Part shown: positions 8,574 to 16,422 of the stretch, piece after piece
Layout: each line of letters begins with the position of its first letter
How positions within the stretch are numbered: position 1 is the first letter of the stretch
Assembly: GCA_934654585.1 (NCBI GenBank)
Contig: CAKUGF010000016.1
Location: forward strand, 1 to 47,051
Direction: 5' to 3'
From: an uncultured Collinsella sp.
Lineage (GTDB): Bacteria; Actinomycetota; Coriobacteriia; Coriobacteriales; Coriobacteriaceae
Length of the DNA stretch: 47,051 nt
The notes under the pieces: generated by a model
Database searches by the model: none
What the model was told of the DNA's origin: nothing
The model's input: only the letters and a program-made list of their open reading frames with translations
Translations under genes and position numbers: made by a program

Positions 8574-8708
8574 GGCCTATCTACTACGTTTAGCCCGATA
8601 CCCCTGACCATAACCGCGTTTTATGAAAAACCGCAGGCTTCCTACCTGCGGTTTTCTCTTTGCTTAGTACGTTGTGGTTGAGGGTGGTGGCTTAAACGTA
8701 GTAGATGG
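8574..8708. repeat. Repeat family B, copy 1, with central terminator hairpin
   Basis: The inverted ends are TATCTACTACGTTTA (8579-8593) and TAAACGTAGTAGATG (8693-8707), 14 of 15 matching. In the centre AAAACCGCAGG (8627-8637) pairs with CCTGCGGTTTT (8645-8655), giving a hairpin with A and T runs that could terminate in both directions. It lies between two convergent genes. The second copy is at 37516-37673. Confidence 0.7.
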
Positions 8709-8750
8709 ACGCGTTTCGTGGCGGGCGGATCATGCGGTTGCCCCCACGAG

Positions 8751-8790
8751 GCCCAAAATGGCCCGTTTCCTCCGTCCCCGAGGGATTGGC
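8751..8790. repeat. Repeat motif C, copy 2
   Basis: GCCCAAAATGGCCC followed by GTTTCCTCCGTCCCCGAGGG, immediately downstream of the exonuclease III stop codon. Same orientation as copy 1, with slight divergence. Confidence 0.6.
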
Positions 8791-8796
8791 TGGGGG

Positions 8797-9615
8797 CTAG
8801 AGCTCCAGGGTGAGGGTGACGGGGCAGTGGTCGCTGCCGAAGATGTCGCCGCGGATGCCAGTGTCGCGTACGTTGCCGGCGATTGCGTCACTTACCAGGA
8901 AGTAGTCGATGCGCCAGCCGGCGTTGTTCTTGCGGGCATTAAAACGGTAGCTCCACCAGCTGTAGACGCCCTCGACGTCCGGGTTTGCCGCGCGCCAGGT
9001 GTCGGTAAAGCCGGCATTGAGTAGCTCGGTAAACTTACCGCGCTCCTCGTCCGAAAAGCCTGCGTTGCCGCGGTTGGACTTGGGGTTCTTAAGGTCGATC
9101 TCCTCGTGTGCCACGTTAAAGTCGCCGCAGGTTACGATGGGCTTTCCGGTTTCGCGCTCGAGCGCGCTCAGAAAGCCGCGGTAAGCGTCATCCCAGGCCA
9201 TGCGCACGTCGATGCGGGCGAGCTCGTTTTGGGCGTTAGGCGTATAGACGTCGACAAACCAGAACTTGTCGAACTCGAGCGCGCAGACGCGGCCCTCGGT
9301 CGCGGCTTGGGCAACAAGCTCGGCAGCCTCGCCTTCGCTGGCGTAGGGCAGCAGCGCGTCGGCGCGCAGCACACGCAACGGCTCCTGGCGGCTAAAGACC
9401 GCGGTACCCGAGTAGCCTTTGCGCTCGGCGTAGCTCCAGGTTTGGTGGTAGCCGGGCAAATCGATGTCGACCTGGCCTTCCTGCAGCTTGGTCTCTTGCA
9501 ATGCGAGGATATCGACATCGAGTTCCTGCGCAATCTGGGTGAAGCTCGGGTCCTTTTTGAGCACGGCGCGCAGGCCGTTAACGTTCCACGAGGCAAAGGT
9601 ATAAGTCTGAGGCAT
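8797..9615 (-). CDS. xth: Exodeoxyribonuclease III / AP endonuclease
   Basis: A 272-residue member of the exonuclease III family, which cleaves DNA at abasic sites and trims 3' ends in base-excision repair. Visible motifs are SWNVNGLRA at the N terminus, the metal-binding LQETKLQ, the catalytic DVYTPNAQ, the GDFNVAHEEIDL block, and the C-terminal SYRFNARKNNAGWRIDYFLVS and GSDHCPVTLTL with the essential Asp-His pair. Length matches the family. AAAGGA lies a few bases upstream of the ATG. It diverges from the Sir2 gene and converges with the S component gene. Standard housekeeping repair enzyme; high confidence. Confidence 0.96.
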   Translation of the reverse strand: MPQTYTFASWNVNGLRAVLKKDPSFTQIAQELDVDILALQETKLQEGQVDIDLPGYHQTWSYAERKGYSGTAVFSRQEPLRVLRADALLPYASEGEAAELVAQAATEGRVCALEFDKFWFVDVYTPNAQNELARIDVRMAWDDAYRGFLSALERETGKPIVTCGDFNVAHEEIDLKNPKSNRGNAGFSDEERGKFTELLNAGFTDTWRAANPDVEGVYSWWSYRFNARKNNAGWRIDYFLVSDAIAGNVRDTGIRGDIFGSDHCPVTLTLEL

Positions 9616-9729
9616 GGCGTCCTTTCGACGGGGTTGGCAGGCTTAAGATTAACGCAATAAGGGCGAAGCGGGCCTCGCGGGCGACGGTACAAGTGCCGCC
9701 GCCCCGACCAACACGGACGGAGGACAAAC

Positions 9730-10482
9730 ATGACGCAGGCGATAGCAGATCCCAAGCAGGCCTCCGCCGCGCTGGCGGTGCTGTTCGACACCCATGACCA
9801 CGTGGTGTTCTTTGGCGGCGCGGGCGTTTCCACGGCAAGCGGCATCCCCGACTTTCGCAGCGTGGACGGCCTGTATCACCAACAGTTTGCCTATCCGCCC
9901 GAGACCATGCTCTCGCACGGCTTCTACGAGGCACACCCGGCGGAGTTCTTCGACTTCTACCGTACTAAGATGATTGCGCTTGACGCCAAACCAAACCGCT
10001 GCCATACCAAGCTGGCGGAGCTGGAACGCGCCGGCAAACTCGATGCCGTGGTGACGCAGAACATCGACGGCCTGCACCAGGCGGCCGGCTCGGAGCGCGT
10101 GTTTGAGCTGCACGGCTCGGTCCACCGCAATATCTGCCAGACGTGCGGCGCGGTCTACAACGCCGAATGGATTTGCGCTCGCGAGCACGAAGACGCCGCG
10201 GGCGTGCCCGTGTGCCCCGCATGTGGCGGCCGCATCAAACCCGATGTGGTGCTCTACGAGGAGCCGCTCGACGAGCGCGTGCTCACCGGCGCGGTTGCCG
10301 CCATCGCTGCGGCCGATGCCCTTATTGTGGGCGGGACCTCGCTCGTGGTGTATCCGGCGGCGGGCCTCACGCACTACTTTACCGGCGATACGCTGGCCAT
10401 TTGCAATCTGGCGCCTACCGATCAAGACGCAAATGCCGACCTGCTGATTTCTTGCGACATCGCGGCCGCGTTTGCGTTCTAG
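9730..10482 (+). CDS. cobB: Sir2-family NAD-dependent protein deacylase (sirtuin)
   Basis: A 250-residue sirtuin that removes acyl groups from lysines using NAD+. Visible are GGAGVSTASGIPDFRS (NAD binding), TQNIDGLHQAAG, the catalytic His in FELHGSVH, a zinc module of two cysteine pairs (CQTCG and CPACGG), KPDVVLYEE, and VGGTSLVVYPAAG. The common Ala-Tyr-Arg signature of desuccinylases is not evident in the first helix, so deacetylation is the safer prediction. GGACGGAGGAC precedes the ATG. It is separated from exonuclease III by a short divergent promoter region. Probably cytoplasmic and monocistronic or leading into the folate gene. Confidence 0.93.
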   Translation: MTQAIADPKQASAALAVLFDTHDHVVFFGGAGVSTASGIPDFRSVDGLYHQQFAYPPETMLSHGFYEAHPAEFFDFYRTKMIALDAKPNRCHTKLAELERAGKLDAVVTQNIDGLHQAAGSERVFELHGSVHRNICQTCGAVYNAEWICAREHEDAAGVPVCPACGGRIKPDVVLYEEPLDERVLTGAVAAIAAADALIVGGTSLVVYPAAGLTHYFTGDTLAICNLAPTDQDANADLLISCDIAAAFAF

Positions 10483-10576
10483 CCCGCGCGCGCGGATACA
10501 ATAGAAAGACTGATTGCAAAGCGACCCCGCCGCCAGCGCCCGAGCGCGGCGGCGCGGGCATTTTAGGAGGATGTTC

Positions 10577-12316
10577 ATGGCGAACGACAGCAAGACATGG
10601 CGGTGCGGAAAGTACGAGCTCAGCTTTGACCGTCCGCGCATCATGGGCGTCCTCAACGTGACGCCCGATTCGTTTAGCGACGGCGGTGAGCACTTCGACC
10701 CGGACGCCGCTATCGAGTACGGTTTGGCGATGCTCGACGCCGGTGCCGACATCATCGACGTGGGCGGCGAGTCCACGCGCCCCGGCTTTACCCCGGTCAA
10801 CCCCGACGAGGAGGCGCGCCGCGTGCTGCCCGTCGTGCGCGCGCTCGCCAAAGAGGGCGCCATCGTCTCGATCGACACGCGTCATGTGGCGGTTGCCAAG
10901 GCGGCCGTGCGCTGCGGCGCCTCGATCGTCAATGACGTGACGGGCTTCACCGACCCCAAGATGGTCGAGTTTGTTAAGGCGAGCACTTGCGGCGTCATCG
11001 TGATGCACGCCGGTGAGGTCGCCGCGCCCGCACGTACGCATGCGACGGTGCAGCTCGATACCTCTGCCGCGGCGTTTGTTGCCGAGAAGGCGCGCGAAGC
11101 GGCTGCCGAGGCCGCGCGCGAGGCCGAGAAGCCGGCTCGCCGCCGTCGCGGCAAGCTGCTGGGCGATCCCAAGGCTGAGGCCAAGCTTCCGGACGGCGTG
11201 GTGCAGCCCTCGCTGCCGTTTGGCGACCCGGAGCCCGCGCCCGAGCCTGCGGGTGAGCAGGAAGCGCCGGCCGTCGAGCATGCCGCCTCTGCCGCCGATG
11301 CCGCTGCGCCCGAGGCCACGCCTGCACCCGTCGAAGCCGTACCGGAGCCCAGCGACCACCTGGCCGCCATGATGCGCCGCAGCGCCCGCCGCGAGGAAGC
11401 CTACGTGCCCACCTCGCAGCTCCGCCGCTTTACCCTGCCCGATTCGGCGCCCATCATGCGCCGCGTCATGGGTTTTCTTTCCGACCAGGCCCGCACGCTC
11501 ATTCATGCCGGCGTGTCGCGCGACCGCATTTGCATCGATCCCGGCCCGGGTTTTGGCAAGACGGCCAACGAGGACATCGTCATCCAGCGCGAGACCGCCA
11601 AGATGGCGTCGCTGGGCTATCCGCTCATGTGCGCCGTGTCGCGCAAGCGCTTTGTGGGCGCCGTCTCGGGCGTGACCGAGGCTGCCGAGCGCGACGCCGC
11701 CACGTTTGGCGTGTGCCTGGGCGCCATCCAAGCCGGTGCCAACATCGTGCGCGTGCACGACGTCGCGGGCTTTGCGCAGTTCCTGAACGGTTACTGGGCG
11801 GTCGCCAAGCCGCAGCCGCGCCGCGCGTTTGTGGCCGTGGGCTCCAACCTGGGGCATCGCTGCGACAACATCCGCGCCGCGCGCGACATGATTGCCGAGA
11901 TTCCGCTCACCTGCGTGTCCAACTGCTCGCGCATCTACGAGAGCGAGCCGGCCTACGAGACGCGCCAGGACGCGTTTGCCAACGCCGTCATCGAGATCAA
12001 GACCGAGTTGGCGCCGCTGGTGCTGCTCGACGAGCTCATGAAGATCGAGGCCGAGCTGGGCCGCGACCGTTCCAAAAAGGCCAAGGCCAACGGCCCGCGC
12101 ACCATCGACCTGGACCTGCTGTGGATGGACGGCGAGACCCACGGCGGCAAAAAGCTGCGCCTGCCGCATCCGCTGATCGGCGAGCGCGACTTTGTGCTGG
12201 TGCCGCTCGAGGATCTGATGCACGACCCGGCGCGGTTCTTCCGTTACAACGGCGTCGAGGTCAAGGAACCCGAGGATCGCGTGGGCCATATCGTGGGCGA
12301 ATTGGGGCGTATGTAG
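10577..12316 (+). CDS. folP-folK: Fused dihydropteroate synthase and HPPK (FolP-FolK) with large insert
   Basis: A 579-residue bifunctional folate enzyme. The N-terminal dihydropteroate synthase shows IMGVLNVTPDSFSDGG (about 20-36), DVGGESTRPG, SIDTRH and DPGPGFGK (about 317). The C-terminal HPPK begins near 414 with FVAVGSNLG and keeps YESEPAYETRQDAFANAV and GPRTIDLDLLW. Between VIVMH (about 142) and the DPGPGFGK strand the usual 55-60 residues are stretched to about 175 by an Ala/Glu/Pro-rich, low-complexity segment. ATG 10577 is chosen because AGGAGG ends six bases upstream; the in-frame codon at 10571 abuts that site. The order of the pathway steps in the fusion is reversed relative to metabolite flow, as in other FolP/FolK fusions. 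The next gene abuts the stop. Confidence 0.92.
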   Translation: MANDSKTWRCGKYELSFDRPRIMGVLNVTPDSFSDGGEHFDPDAAIEYGLAMLDAGADIIDVGGESTRPGFTPVNPDEEARRVLPVVRALAKEGAIVSIDTRHVAVAKAAVRCGASIVNDVTGFTDPKMVEFVKASTCGVIVMHAGEVAAPARTHATVQLDTSAAAFVAEKAREAAAEAAREAEKPARRRRGKLLGDPKAEAKLPDGVVQPSLPFGDPEPAPEPAGEQEAPAVEHAASAADAAAPEATPAPVEAVPEPSDHLAAMMRRSARREEAYVPTSQLRRFTLPDSAPIMRRVMGFLSDQARTLIHAGVSRDRICIDPGPGFGKTANEDIVIQRETAKMASLGYPLMCAVSRKRFVGAVSGVTEAAERDAATFGVCLGAIQAGANIVRVHDVAGFAQFLNGYWAVAKPQPRRAFVAVGSNLGHRCDNIRAARDMIAEIPLTCVSNCSRIYESEPAYETRQDAFANAVIEIKTELAPLVLLDELMKIEAELGRDRSKKAKANGPRTIDLDLLWMDGETHGGKKLRLPHPLIGERDFVLVPLEDLMHDPARFFRYNGVEVKEPEDRVGHIVGELGRM

Positions 12317-13018
12317 ATGATCGAGATGAATGCTGTTGCCGTCGGCGCCGAGCTCGATGCGGCTCGCGACGCGGGTCGCGAGGGCGTGGCCGCGGGCTGG
12401 TGCGCGTGGAGCGTGGGCGATGCATCGCTGACGTTTTCGCTGGTCGTGCGCCCCGATGTGAACATGCATGCGTTCCACGGCCTGCCGTTTGTGGCCGCGA
12501 TGGGCATGATGGACGCGCTCGTGGGCACGGCCGCAACGCCGGGGCTGGGCCTTGCCGGCAAGGTGGGCATTCAGTGGCCGAGCGACATCGTGTGCGGCGC
12601 GCCTGCGTTTGAGACGTCGCTCGCACGTGTTGCCGTCAACGGCGGTGCCGGTGCCGCGGGCATGTTTGCCGCGGTGACGGTGGATATTGAGCGCACGGCG
12701 CTAGGCGAGCTCGGTGTGGATATGGCCGACGAAGCGCTGGTCGAGGCGTTGGCCGTGGCGGTGCTCACCCGCGTTGACGCCTGGGCGGTTGTCGCCAACA
12801 CGCCGCAGGGCGCTGCCGGCCCGCTGGCTCCGGTGCTGGGCGAGTACTTCGATATGGTGCCGCTGCTGGGCCGTCAGGTCGCGGCGGTGTCGCCCAACGG
12901 CCTGCCGCTCGCGGTCGGCGTGTTTGCGGGCCTGGACATCTGGGGCCGCGCGACCATCAAGACCGACGCCGGCGAGCAGGAGTTCCCGCCCGAGGCCGTG
13001 CGCATTCGCGGGTTGTAA
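12317..13018 (+). CDS. Degenerate biotin-protein-ligase-like protein
   Basis: A 233-residue protein starting directly after the folate gene stop, so co-transcribed. It resembles the catalytic and C-terminal domains of biotin-protein ligase: a helix GLPFVAAMGMMDAL, then VGIQWPSDIVCG where active enzymes have KWPND, and a C-terminal LGRQVAAVSPNGLPLAVGVFAGLDIWGRATI resembling the BPL C-terminal barrel. The biotin/AMP-binding GRGRxGR loop is not visible and the catalytic Lys is replaced by Gln. It may therefore be inactive, be a regulator, or act on another ligand. The pantothenate kinase CoaX, often linked to or fused with BirA, lies just downstream on the other strand, which supports the family placement. 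Function unproven. Confidence 0.6.
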   Translation: MIEMNAVAVGAELDAARDAGREGVAAGWCAWSVGDASLTFSLVVRPDVNMHAFHGLPFVAAMGMMDALVGTAATPGLGLAGKVGIQWPSDIVCGAPAFETSLARVAVNGGAGAAGMFAAVTVDIERTALGELGVDMADEALVEALAVAVLTRVDAWAVVANTPQGAAGPLAPVLGEYFDMVPLLGRQVAAVSPNGLPLAVGVFAGLDIWGRATIKTDAGEQEFPPEAVRIRGL

Positions 13019-13054
13019 CGCGAGGCGCCAGCGCTCAAAGATAGCGATGACAAC

Positions 13055-13088
13055 GAAGCCTTTCTCGGCCTGCGCCGAGGAGGGCTTC
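13055..13088 (+). terminator. Possible bidirectional terminator between convergent genes
   Basis: A two-part hairpin: GAAGCC with GGCTTC on the outside and CTCGGC with GCCGAG inside. There is no strong T-run. It lies just after the biotin-ligase-like gene. Confidence 0.4.
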
Positions 13089-13115
13089 TGTGTGACTGCG
13101 GGGCGATATCTCGGT

Positions 13116-13158
13116 CCTATTCCTCAAAATTGAAAAAAATTCGATTTTGAGGAATAGG
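13116..13158. repeat. Perfect 15-bp inverted repeat in a convergent gap
   Basis: CCTATTCCTCAAAAT (13116-13130) and ATTTTGAGGAATAGG (13144-13158) are exact complements around a 13-base A-rich loop. It is AT-rich in a GC-rich setting between two convergent genes. Terminator-like from either side, or a short palindromic repeat element. Confidence 0.6.
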
Positions 13159-13215
13159 CTTGGCGATCATTTGCGGGGACTGTGGCATCGGGCGTGTTCG
13201 ACTTTGGCCCCCGCC

Positions 13216-13989
13216 CTATCCTAGCTCCTGCATGCGGCGGTAGATTTCGCAGATGCCTTTGATGGTGAGCTGGCCGTCGACCACGTCGAAGGCGTCGGTC
13301 GAATCGGCGACGATGCTGGCGAGGCCGCCCGTGGCGATGACGGTGGCGTCCTCGCGACCCAACTCGCGCTTCATGCGTGCGACCAGGCCCTCGGCCATGG
13401 CGGCGGCACCCGTCACGGCGCCGACCTTGATGCACTCCTCGGTATCGCGGCCGATGGCGTGCTCGGGCGCCTCGAGCGGCACGCTGGCGAGCTTGGCGGC
13501 GCGGGCGGCAAGCGCATCCATCGATATGCGGATGCCCGGCGCAATCGCTCCGCCAATGTAGTAGCCGTCCTCGTCGATGACATCGATATTGGTCGCGGTG
13601 CCAAAGTCCACCACGATCGCCGGGGCGCCGTAGAAGGTCTCGGCGGCGACGGCGTTGGCGATGCGGTCCGCACCCACGGCCTGGGGGCGCGCCGCGCGCA
13701 GCTTGGTCACGGCCGCCGTCTGCGGGCCGATGACGATGGCATCCGCCGCGATGCGGTCGGCCACGGCGTGCCACTCGCGCGAGAGCTGCGGCACCACACC
13801 GGCAAAGGCGATCGCGTCGACCGCGTCGAGCGAAAGGTCGTACATCTTAAAGAAGCCCATCAGGCGTACGTGGATCTCGTCGGCGGTAAAAGAGCGGTCG
13901 GTGGGCATGCGCCACGACTGCACCAGCTCGTCTCCGTCAAACAGACCCATGGCCGTCTGCGTGTTTCCCATATCGATAGCGAGCAGCAT
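13216..13989 (-). CDS. coaX: Type III pantothenate kinase
   Basis: A 257-residue CoaX enzyme, which phosphorylates pantothenate in the first step of coenzyme A synthesis. It begins MLLAIDMGNTQTAMGLFDGDELVQSW, with the ASKHA phosphate-binding loop. Later come GADRIANAVAA, the adenosine-motif strand VDFGTATNIDVID, GGAIAPGIRISMDALAARAAKL and the TGGLA segment near the C terminus. ATG 13989 is preferred because GGGAG sits five bases upstream and the family starts there; a 29-codon upstream extension in frame is not conserved in type. It is convergent with the biotin-ligase-like gene. A TACAAT -10-like element lies upstream (14026-14031 on the complement). High confidence. Confidence 0.94.
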   Translation of the reverse strand: MLLAIDMGNTQTAMGLFDGDELVQSWRMPTDRSFTADEIHVRLMGFFKMYDLSLDAVDAIAFAGVVPQLSREWHAVADRIAADAIVIGPQTAAVTKLRAARPQAVGADRIANAVAAETFYGAPAIVVDFGTATNIDVIDEDGYYIGGAIAPGIRISMDALAARAAKLASVPLEAPEHAIGRDTEECIKVGAVTGAAAMAEGLVARMKRELGREDATVIATGGLASIVADSTDAFDVVDGQLTIKGICEIYRRMQELG

Positions 13990-14123
13990 GTCTACTCCCG
14001 GTGTTGGCGTAAATGGACGCGCACCATTGTATACGTGCTGTCGGCGTTGGGCTGCGATTCGTTTACGGGGACACATGGGCTGAAAGATAATATATGAAGG
14101 AATTATGCTCTACGAGATTTTCC

Positions 14124-14152
14124 TTGCCGTTTACCGAACTCCCGCGTAATAT
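14124..14152 (+). promoter_or_regulatory. Promoter of the initiator tRNA gene
   Basis: TTGCCG (14124-14129), 17-base spacer, TAATAT (14147-14152). The tRNA starts 31 bases after the -10, giving a short 5' leader. A good match to a vegetative promoter. Confidence 0.65.
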
Positions 14153-14183
14153 TCTTTCTTGCGCACATGAGGCGCCCAGACAT

Positions 14184-14260
14184 TGCGGGGTGGAGCAGTC
14201 TGGTAGCTCGCCGGGCTCATAACCCGGAGGTCGTAGGTTCAAATCCTGCCCCCGCGACCA
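14184..14260 (+). tRNA. Initiator tRNA-fMet (anticodon CAT)
   Basis: 77 bases fold as a tRNA: acceptor TGCGGGG with CCCCGCG, D-arm GAGCAGTCTGGTAGCTC, anticodon loop CTCATAA, T-arm GTAGG TTCAAAT CCTGC, encoded CCA. Three successive G:C pairs in the anticodon stem (CCGGG/CCCGG) and a weak U1-G72 end pair mark it as the initiator rather than elongator tRNA. Its 3' 39 bases form the left attachment site of the integrated element, and the insertion reconstitutes an intact gene. Confidence 0.93.
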
Positions 14261-14262
14261 AG
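14222..14262. other. Attachment site attL (41 bp, within the tRNA 3' end)
   Basis: The 41 bases beginning ACCCGGAGGTCGTAGG and ending CGCGACCAAG are repeated exactly at 20561-20601. They run from the 3' side of the anticodon stem to two bases past the CCA. The bases on either side diverge at once, which fixes the limits. Confidence 0.9.
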
Positions 14263-14269
14263 CATCTTA

Positions 14270-14298
14270 AATACCTGCGGAAACGCAGGTATTTTTTT
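14270..14298 (+). terminator. Element-borne terminator for the reconstituted tRNA
   Basis: AATACCTGCG (14270-14279), loop GAAA, CGCAGGTATT (14284-14293), then T's. It sits eight bases inside the element's left end and replaces the chromosomal tRNA terminator that was displaced to 20611-20637. Confidence 0.85.
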
Positions 14299-14322
14299 AT
14301 ATTGAGAGCTACTTTTGACCGA

Positions 14323-14341
14323 GTGTCCCTACTATTGTCCC
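14323..14341. other. Candidate left arm-type integrase site
   Basis: GTGTCCCTACTATTGTCCC is repeated exactly at 20432-20450, near the other end of the element and in the same orientation. Its position 61 bases inside attL fits an arm-type binding site of the integrase. Confidence 0.55.
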
Positions 14342-14763
14342 GCTTTTCAAAAATGTGCAGGTTGTTCGTCGGTTTGGGTGCTGCGGGAAACCTTGGGTAG
14401 AATAAGGCCAATTGCATACGGAGCCGTGAAAGTAAATGAGTGCTCGCAGGGCTGCGCGAACGTCGTGATATGCGCATAAGATGAGCTATTGGCGAAAAGT
14501 CACCGCTAGGCATACCACCCCGAGAGAAGACGGCGGCTTGGTAACCGTTGCTTCGAGGCGAGCGAACCCACACTACAGATGGGGCAAACAGCTTCCAGCA
14601 TCCTATTATGTGAGCGAAAGGCAGCGACGGTCGGAAAAGTCGTTCACGGGATGTGCCGGTCCAGGTAGAGGCACGGAGCGACGGCAGGGAACGGGTAGGG
14701 TGCCTGTCTCTGTGTCGCTTTGTTTATATCGACTCTCCGTTACTAGGTGGACGGAGGGCCGCT
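14342..14763. other. Non-coding left region of the element
   Basis: No convincing gene. A reading frame at 14481-14786 has an arginine-rich, low-complexity translation and overlaps the excisionase start, so it is not accepted. The stretch may hold further integrase or excisionase binding sites and the promoter of the next gene. Confidence 0.4.
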
Positions 14764-15000
14764 ATGAAGCACAAAGACAAAGATAATCCAACTTCAGTTT
14801 TCATCCCGATGGCGCTTTCAAGTGAGGACGCCGCCCGTGCGCTCGGCGTTTCCCCGAAGACGCTCGCCAACTGGCGCTGCGCGGGTAGGGGGCCTGCCTA
14901 TGTCCATATCAGCGACTCCCCTCGTTCGCCCGTTCTATATCTGATGGAGGACTTGGAGGACTGGCTGCGCTCCCGCCGTCGTTGCGTGGGGAGTGAGTAA
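14764..15000 (+). CDS. Excisionase-like helix-turn-helix protein
   Basis: A 78-residue protein with one winged or MerR-like helix-turn-helix: LSSEDAARALGVSPKTLANWRCAGRGPAYVHI, followed by a short beta segment and YLMEDLEDWLRSRR. Small proteins of this shape act as excision directionality factors or element regulators. GGAGG lies six bases before ATG 14764; upstream in-frame codons lack a site. It is four bases before the next gene and near the left end of the element, as expected of an excisionase. Direct role in excision is inferred. Confidence 0.7.
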   Translation: MKHKDKDNPTSVFIPMALSSEDAARALGVSPKTLANWRCAGRGPAYVHISDSPRSPVLYLMEDLEDWLRSRRRCVGSE

Positions 15001-15003
15001 CGT

Positions 15004-15909
15004 ATGGCTGATGTGAACGGTCGACTTGAGCCAGATTACGCCAAGATGGAGCGTGAATGGCGCGACAGCATGAGAAGGGTGCTGACGGAGGTCCAATGCA
15101 GCAAACTCGCTTGGGCGATCTGGAACTACTACCTTGATAAGGAGGAGCCGAAGCTGCCCAAGCCGGCGATGCTCGTATTCGAAGCCTATAGGTCCCAGCT
15201 CGATTTCAGACGAGAGAAATCCATTGAACAGCTGACGCGTAATCGGGCGGGCAAGGCACCTTTAATCGCCGAGGATTCAGGAGAAGCCTGCGAAGTTTTG
15301 CCAGAAATCTTCAGAAGTCTAGGCAGTTCTGAAAAGGCTTTCTTTCAAAAGCTTGAAGAGGAAAAGTTATCTACCTGCGATTGTGGCGCAATCCACTGCG
15401 CGGTGACCACACGGTCATTGGACGGTGACTGCGGACATATAGATAGAGATAAAACTACATCAAGCTCTAGAACTAGGGCTGGGGCAGGGTCTGATTTTGA
15501 AGAAGGCGGAAGAACGCGCGCTCCGACTCTCAATGAAGTGAGGGCCTACTGCAATCAATGTGGTCTGGCCGTCTCTCCTGAAAAATTTTTTGACTACTAC
15601 AACTCCAGTGGGTGGCGCGACAAGAGCGGCAGCCCTATTCGCGACTGGCGGGCTAAGCTCCACGCCTGGAACGAGCGGGAGGGACATTATCCCGAAAAGG
15701 AGCAAGCCGTAGATGCCGGAAGCGGCGCGAACGGACGCAAGAGCCTCAGGATTGGCCTCATCATAAGTTCTGACAAGGAGGAAGGCGAGTGGTTCGTGCA
15801 GTCACCTGCGGAGCACGCTGGCCCCATTCCGGGAAGTAGGGGAATGGGCCGGGATGAGGCCGAGCGCTTGGTAATCAAATTGTATCCGGATTTGCAGTCC
15901 TATGTTTAG
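15004..15909 (+). CDS. Replication-type protein of the element (DUF6291-like)
   Basis: A 301-residue protein. The N-terminal part (about 1-85) has the pattern of the DUF6291-type module: a helical ARG/TRP-rich start, then AIWNYYLDKEEPKLPKPAMLVFEAYRSQLDFRREKSI. A polar, low-complexity middle follows, and then PTLNEVRAYCNQCGLAVSPEKFFDYYNSSGWRDKSGSPIRDWRAKLHAWN, a motif found near the end of phage and integrative-element replisome organisers. The last 60 residues are unassigned. Probably helps start replication of the excised element. Transcribed with the excisionase-like gene (3-base gap). Family membership is fair, the role inferred. Confidence 0.6.
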   Translation: MADVNGRLEPDYAKMEREWRDSMRRVLTEVQCSKLAWAIWNYYLDKEEPKLPKPAMLVFEAYRSQLDFRREKSIEQLTRNRAGKAPLIAEDSGEACEVLPEIFRSLGSSEKAFFQKLEEEKLSTCDCGAIHCAVTTRSLDGDCGHIDRDKTTSSSRTRAGAGSDFEEGGRTRAPTLNEVRAYCNQCGLAVSPEKFFDYYNSSGWRDKSGSPIRDWRAKLHAWNEREGHYPEKEQAVDAGSGANGRKSLRIGLIISSDKEEGEWFVQSPAEHAGPIPGSRGMGRDEAERLVIKLYPDLQSYV

Positions 15910-16058
15910 GAGAAAGTGCCAAGGTTGCACTGAAGGCGCTTCTGGGTGCCGAGGGAATCGAGGTTCCCGAGCGGGCTTCGTTTGATACTGGAGTGCGTCT
16001 ACCGGACGGTTCTGTGCTCGTGATGACCGATTTCGAGGCCCGAGGTGTTTTGCCGTGA
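15858..16058 (+). pseudogene. Small start-less reading frame, possible gene remnant
   Basis: A frame open from 15858 to a TGA at 16056-16058 reads SAKVALKALLGAEGIEVPER and then ...GVRLPDGSVLVMTDFEARGVLP, a protein-like composition, but it has no plausible start codon after a ribosome site. It overlaps the end of the replication-type gene in another frame. It may be the decayed end of a gene, or the product of a frameshift; no family is recognised. Confidence 0.3.
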
Positions 16059-16142
16059 GATAATGCCCGGCATCGTTGCCGATGAATGCTGGTCTGCTGT
16101 CCACGCCGCTCGCTTGATTGCCCCGCAAGCCTCTGGAGGCCC

Positions 16143-16198
16143 GCCTTCTCGGCTTGATAATAGGGGCGGCGGCACCTCTATTATCAAGCCGAGAAGGC
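16143..16198. repeat. Large perfect hairpin, candidate oriT or origin structure
   Basis: The arms 16143-16163 and 16178-16198 are exact 21-base complements around a 14-base G-rich loop; the outer part is GCCTTCTCGGCTTG. There is no T-run, so it is not a typical terminator. It lies 300 bases upstream of the MobC-like gene inside a non-coding stretch (16059-16493), the place expected for a transfer origin or a single-strand replication origin. Confidence 0.55.
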
Positions 16199-16422
16199 TC
16201 TCGCGTTGCTTAGCAGCAGCGCTCACCGGCTAGGGCCGCTCTTCGAGTTGCAAGATTTGGGAAGTGTACGGACAAACTCCACTGTTGCGGACTTTTCCTT
16301 CACTTCCATCTTGCTCCCGAGCGGCCTTAGTGACCTTGACGGGAGGGTGCCCGCGCTTTGAAAAACTGGCATTTTCGGATTGCCTGTTTTCGGCAGCCGG
16401 CGTGACCGCCGTCTGATTTTAC

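Noticed and set aside
14481..14786. Forward frame in the left part of the integrated element
   Set aside because: Arg/Ser-rich translation without motifs, overlapping the well-supported excisionase start.
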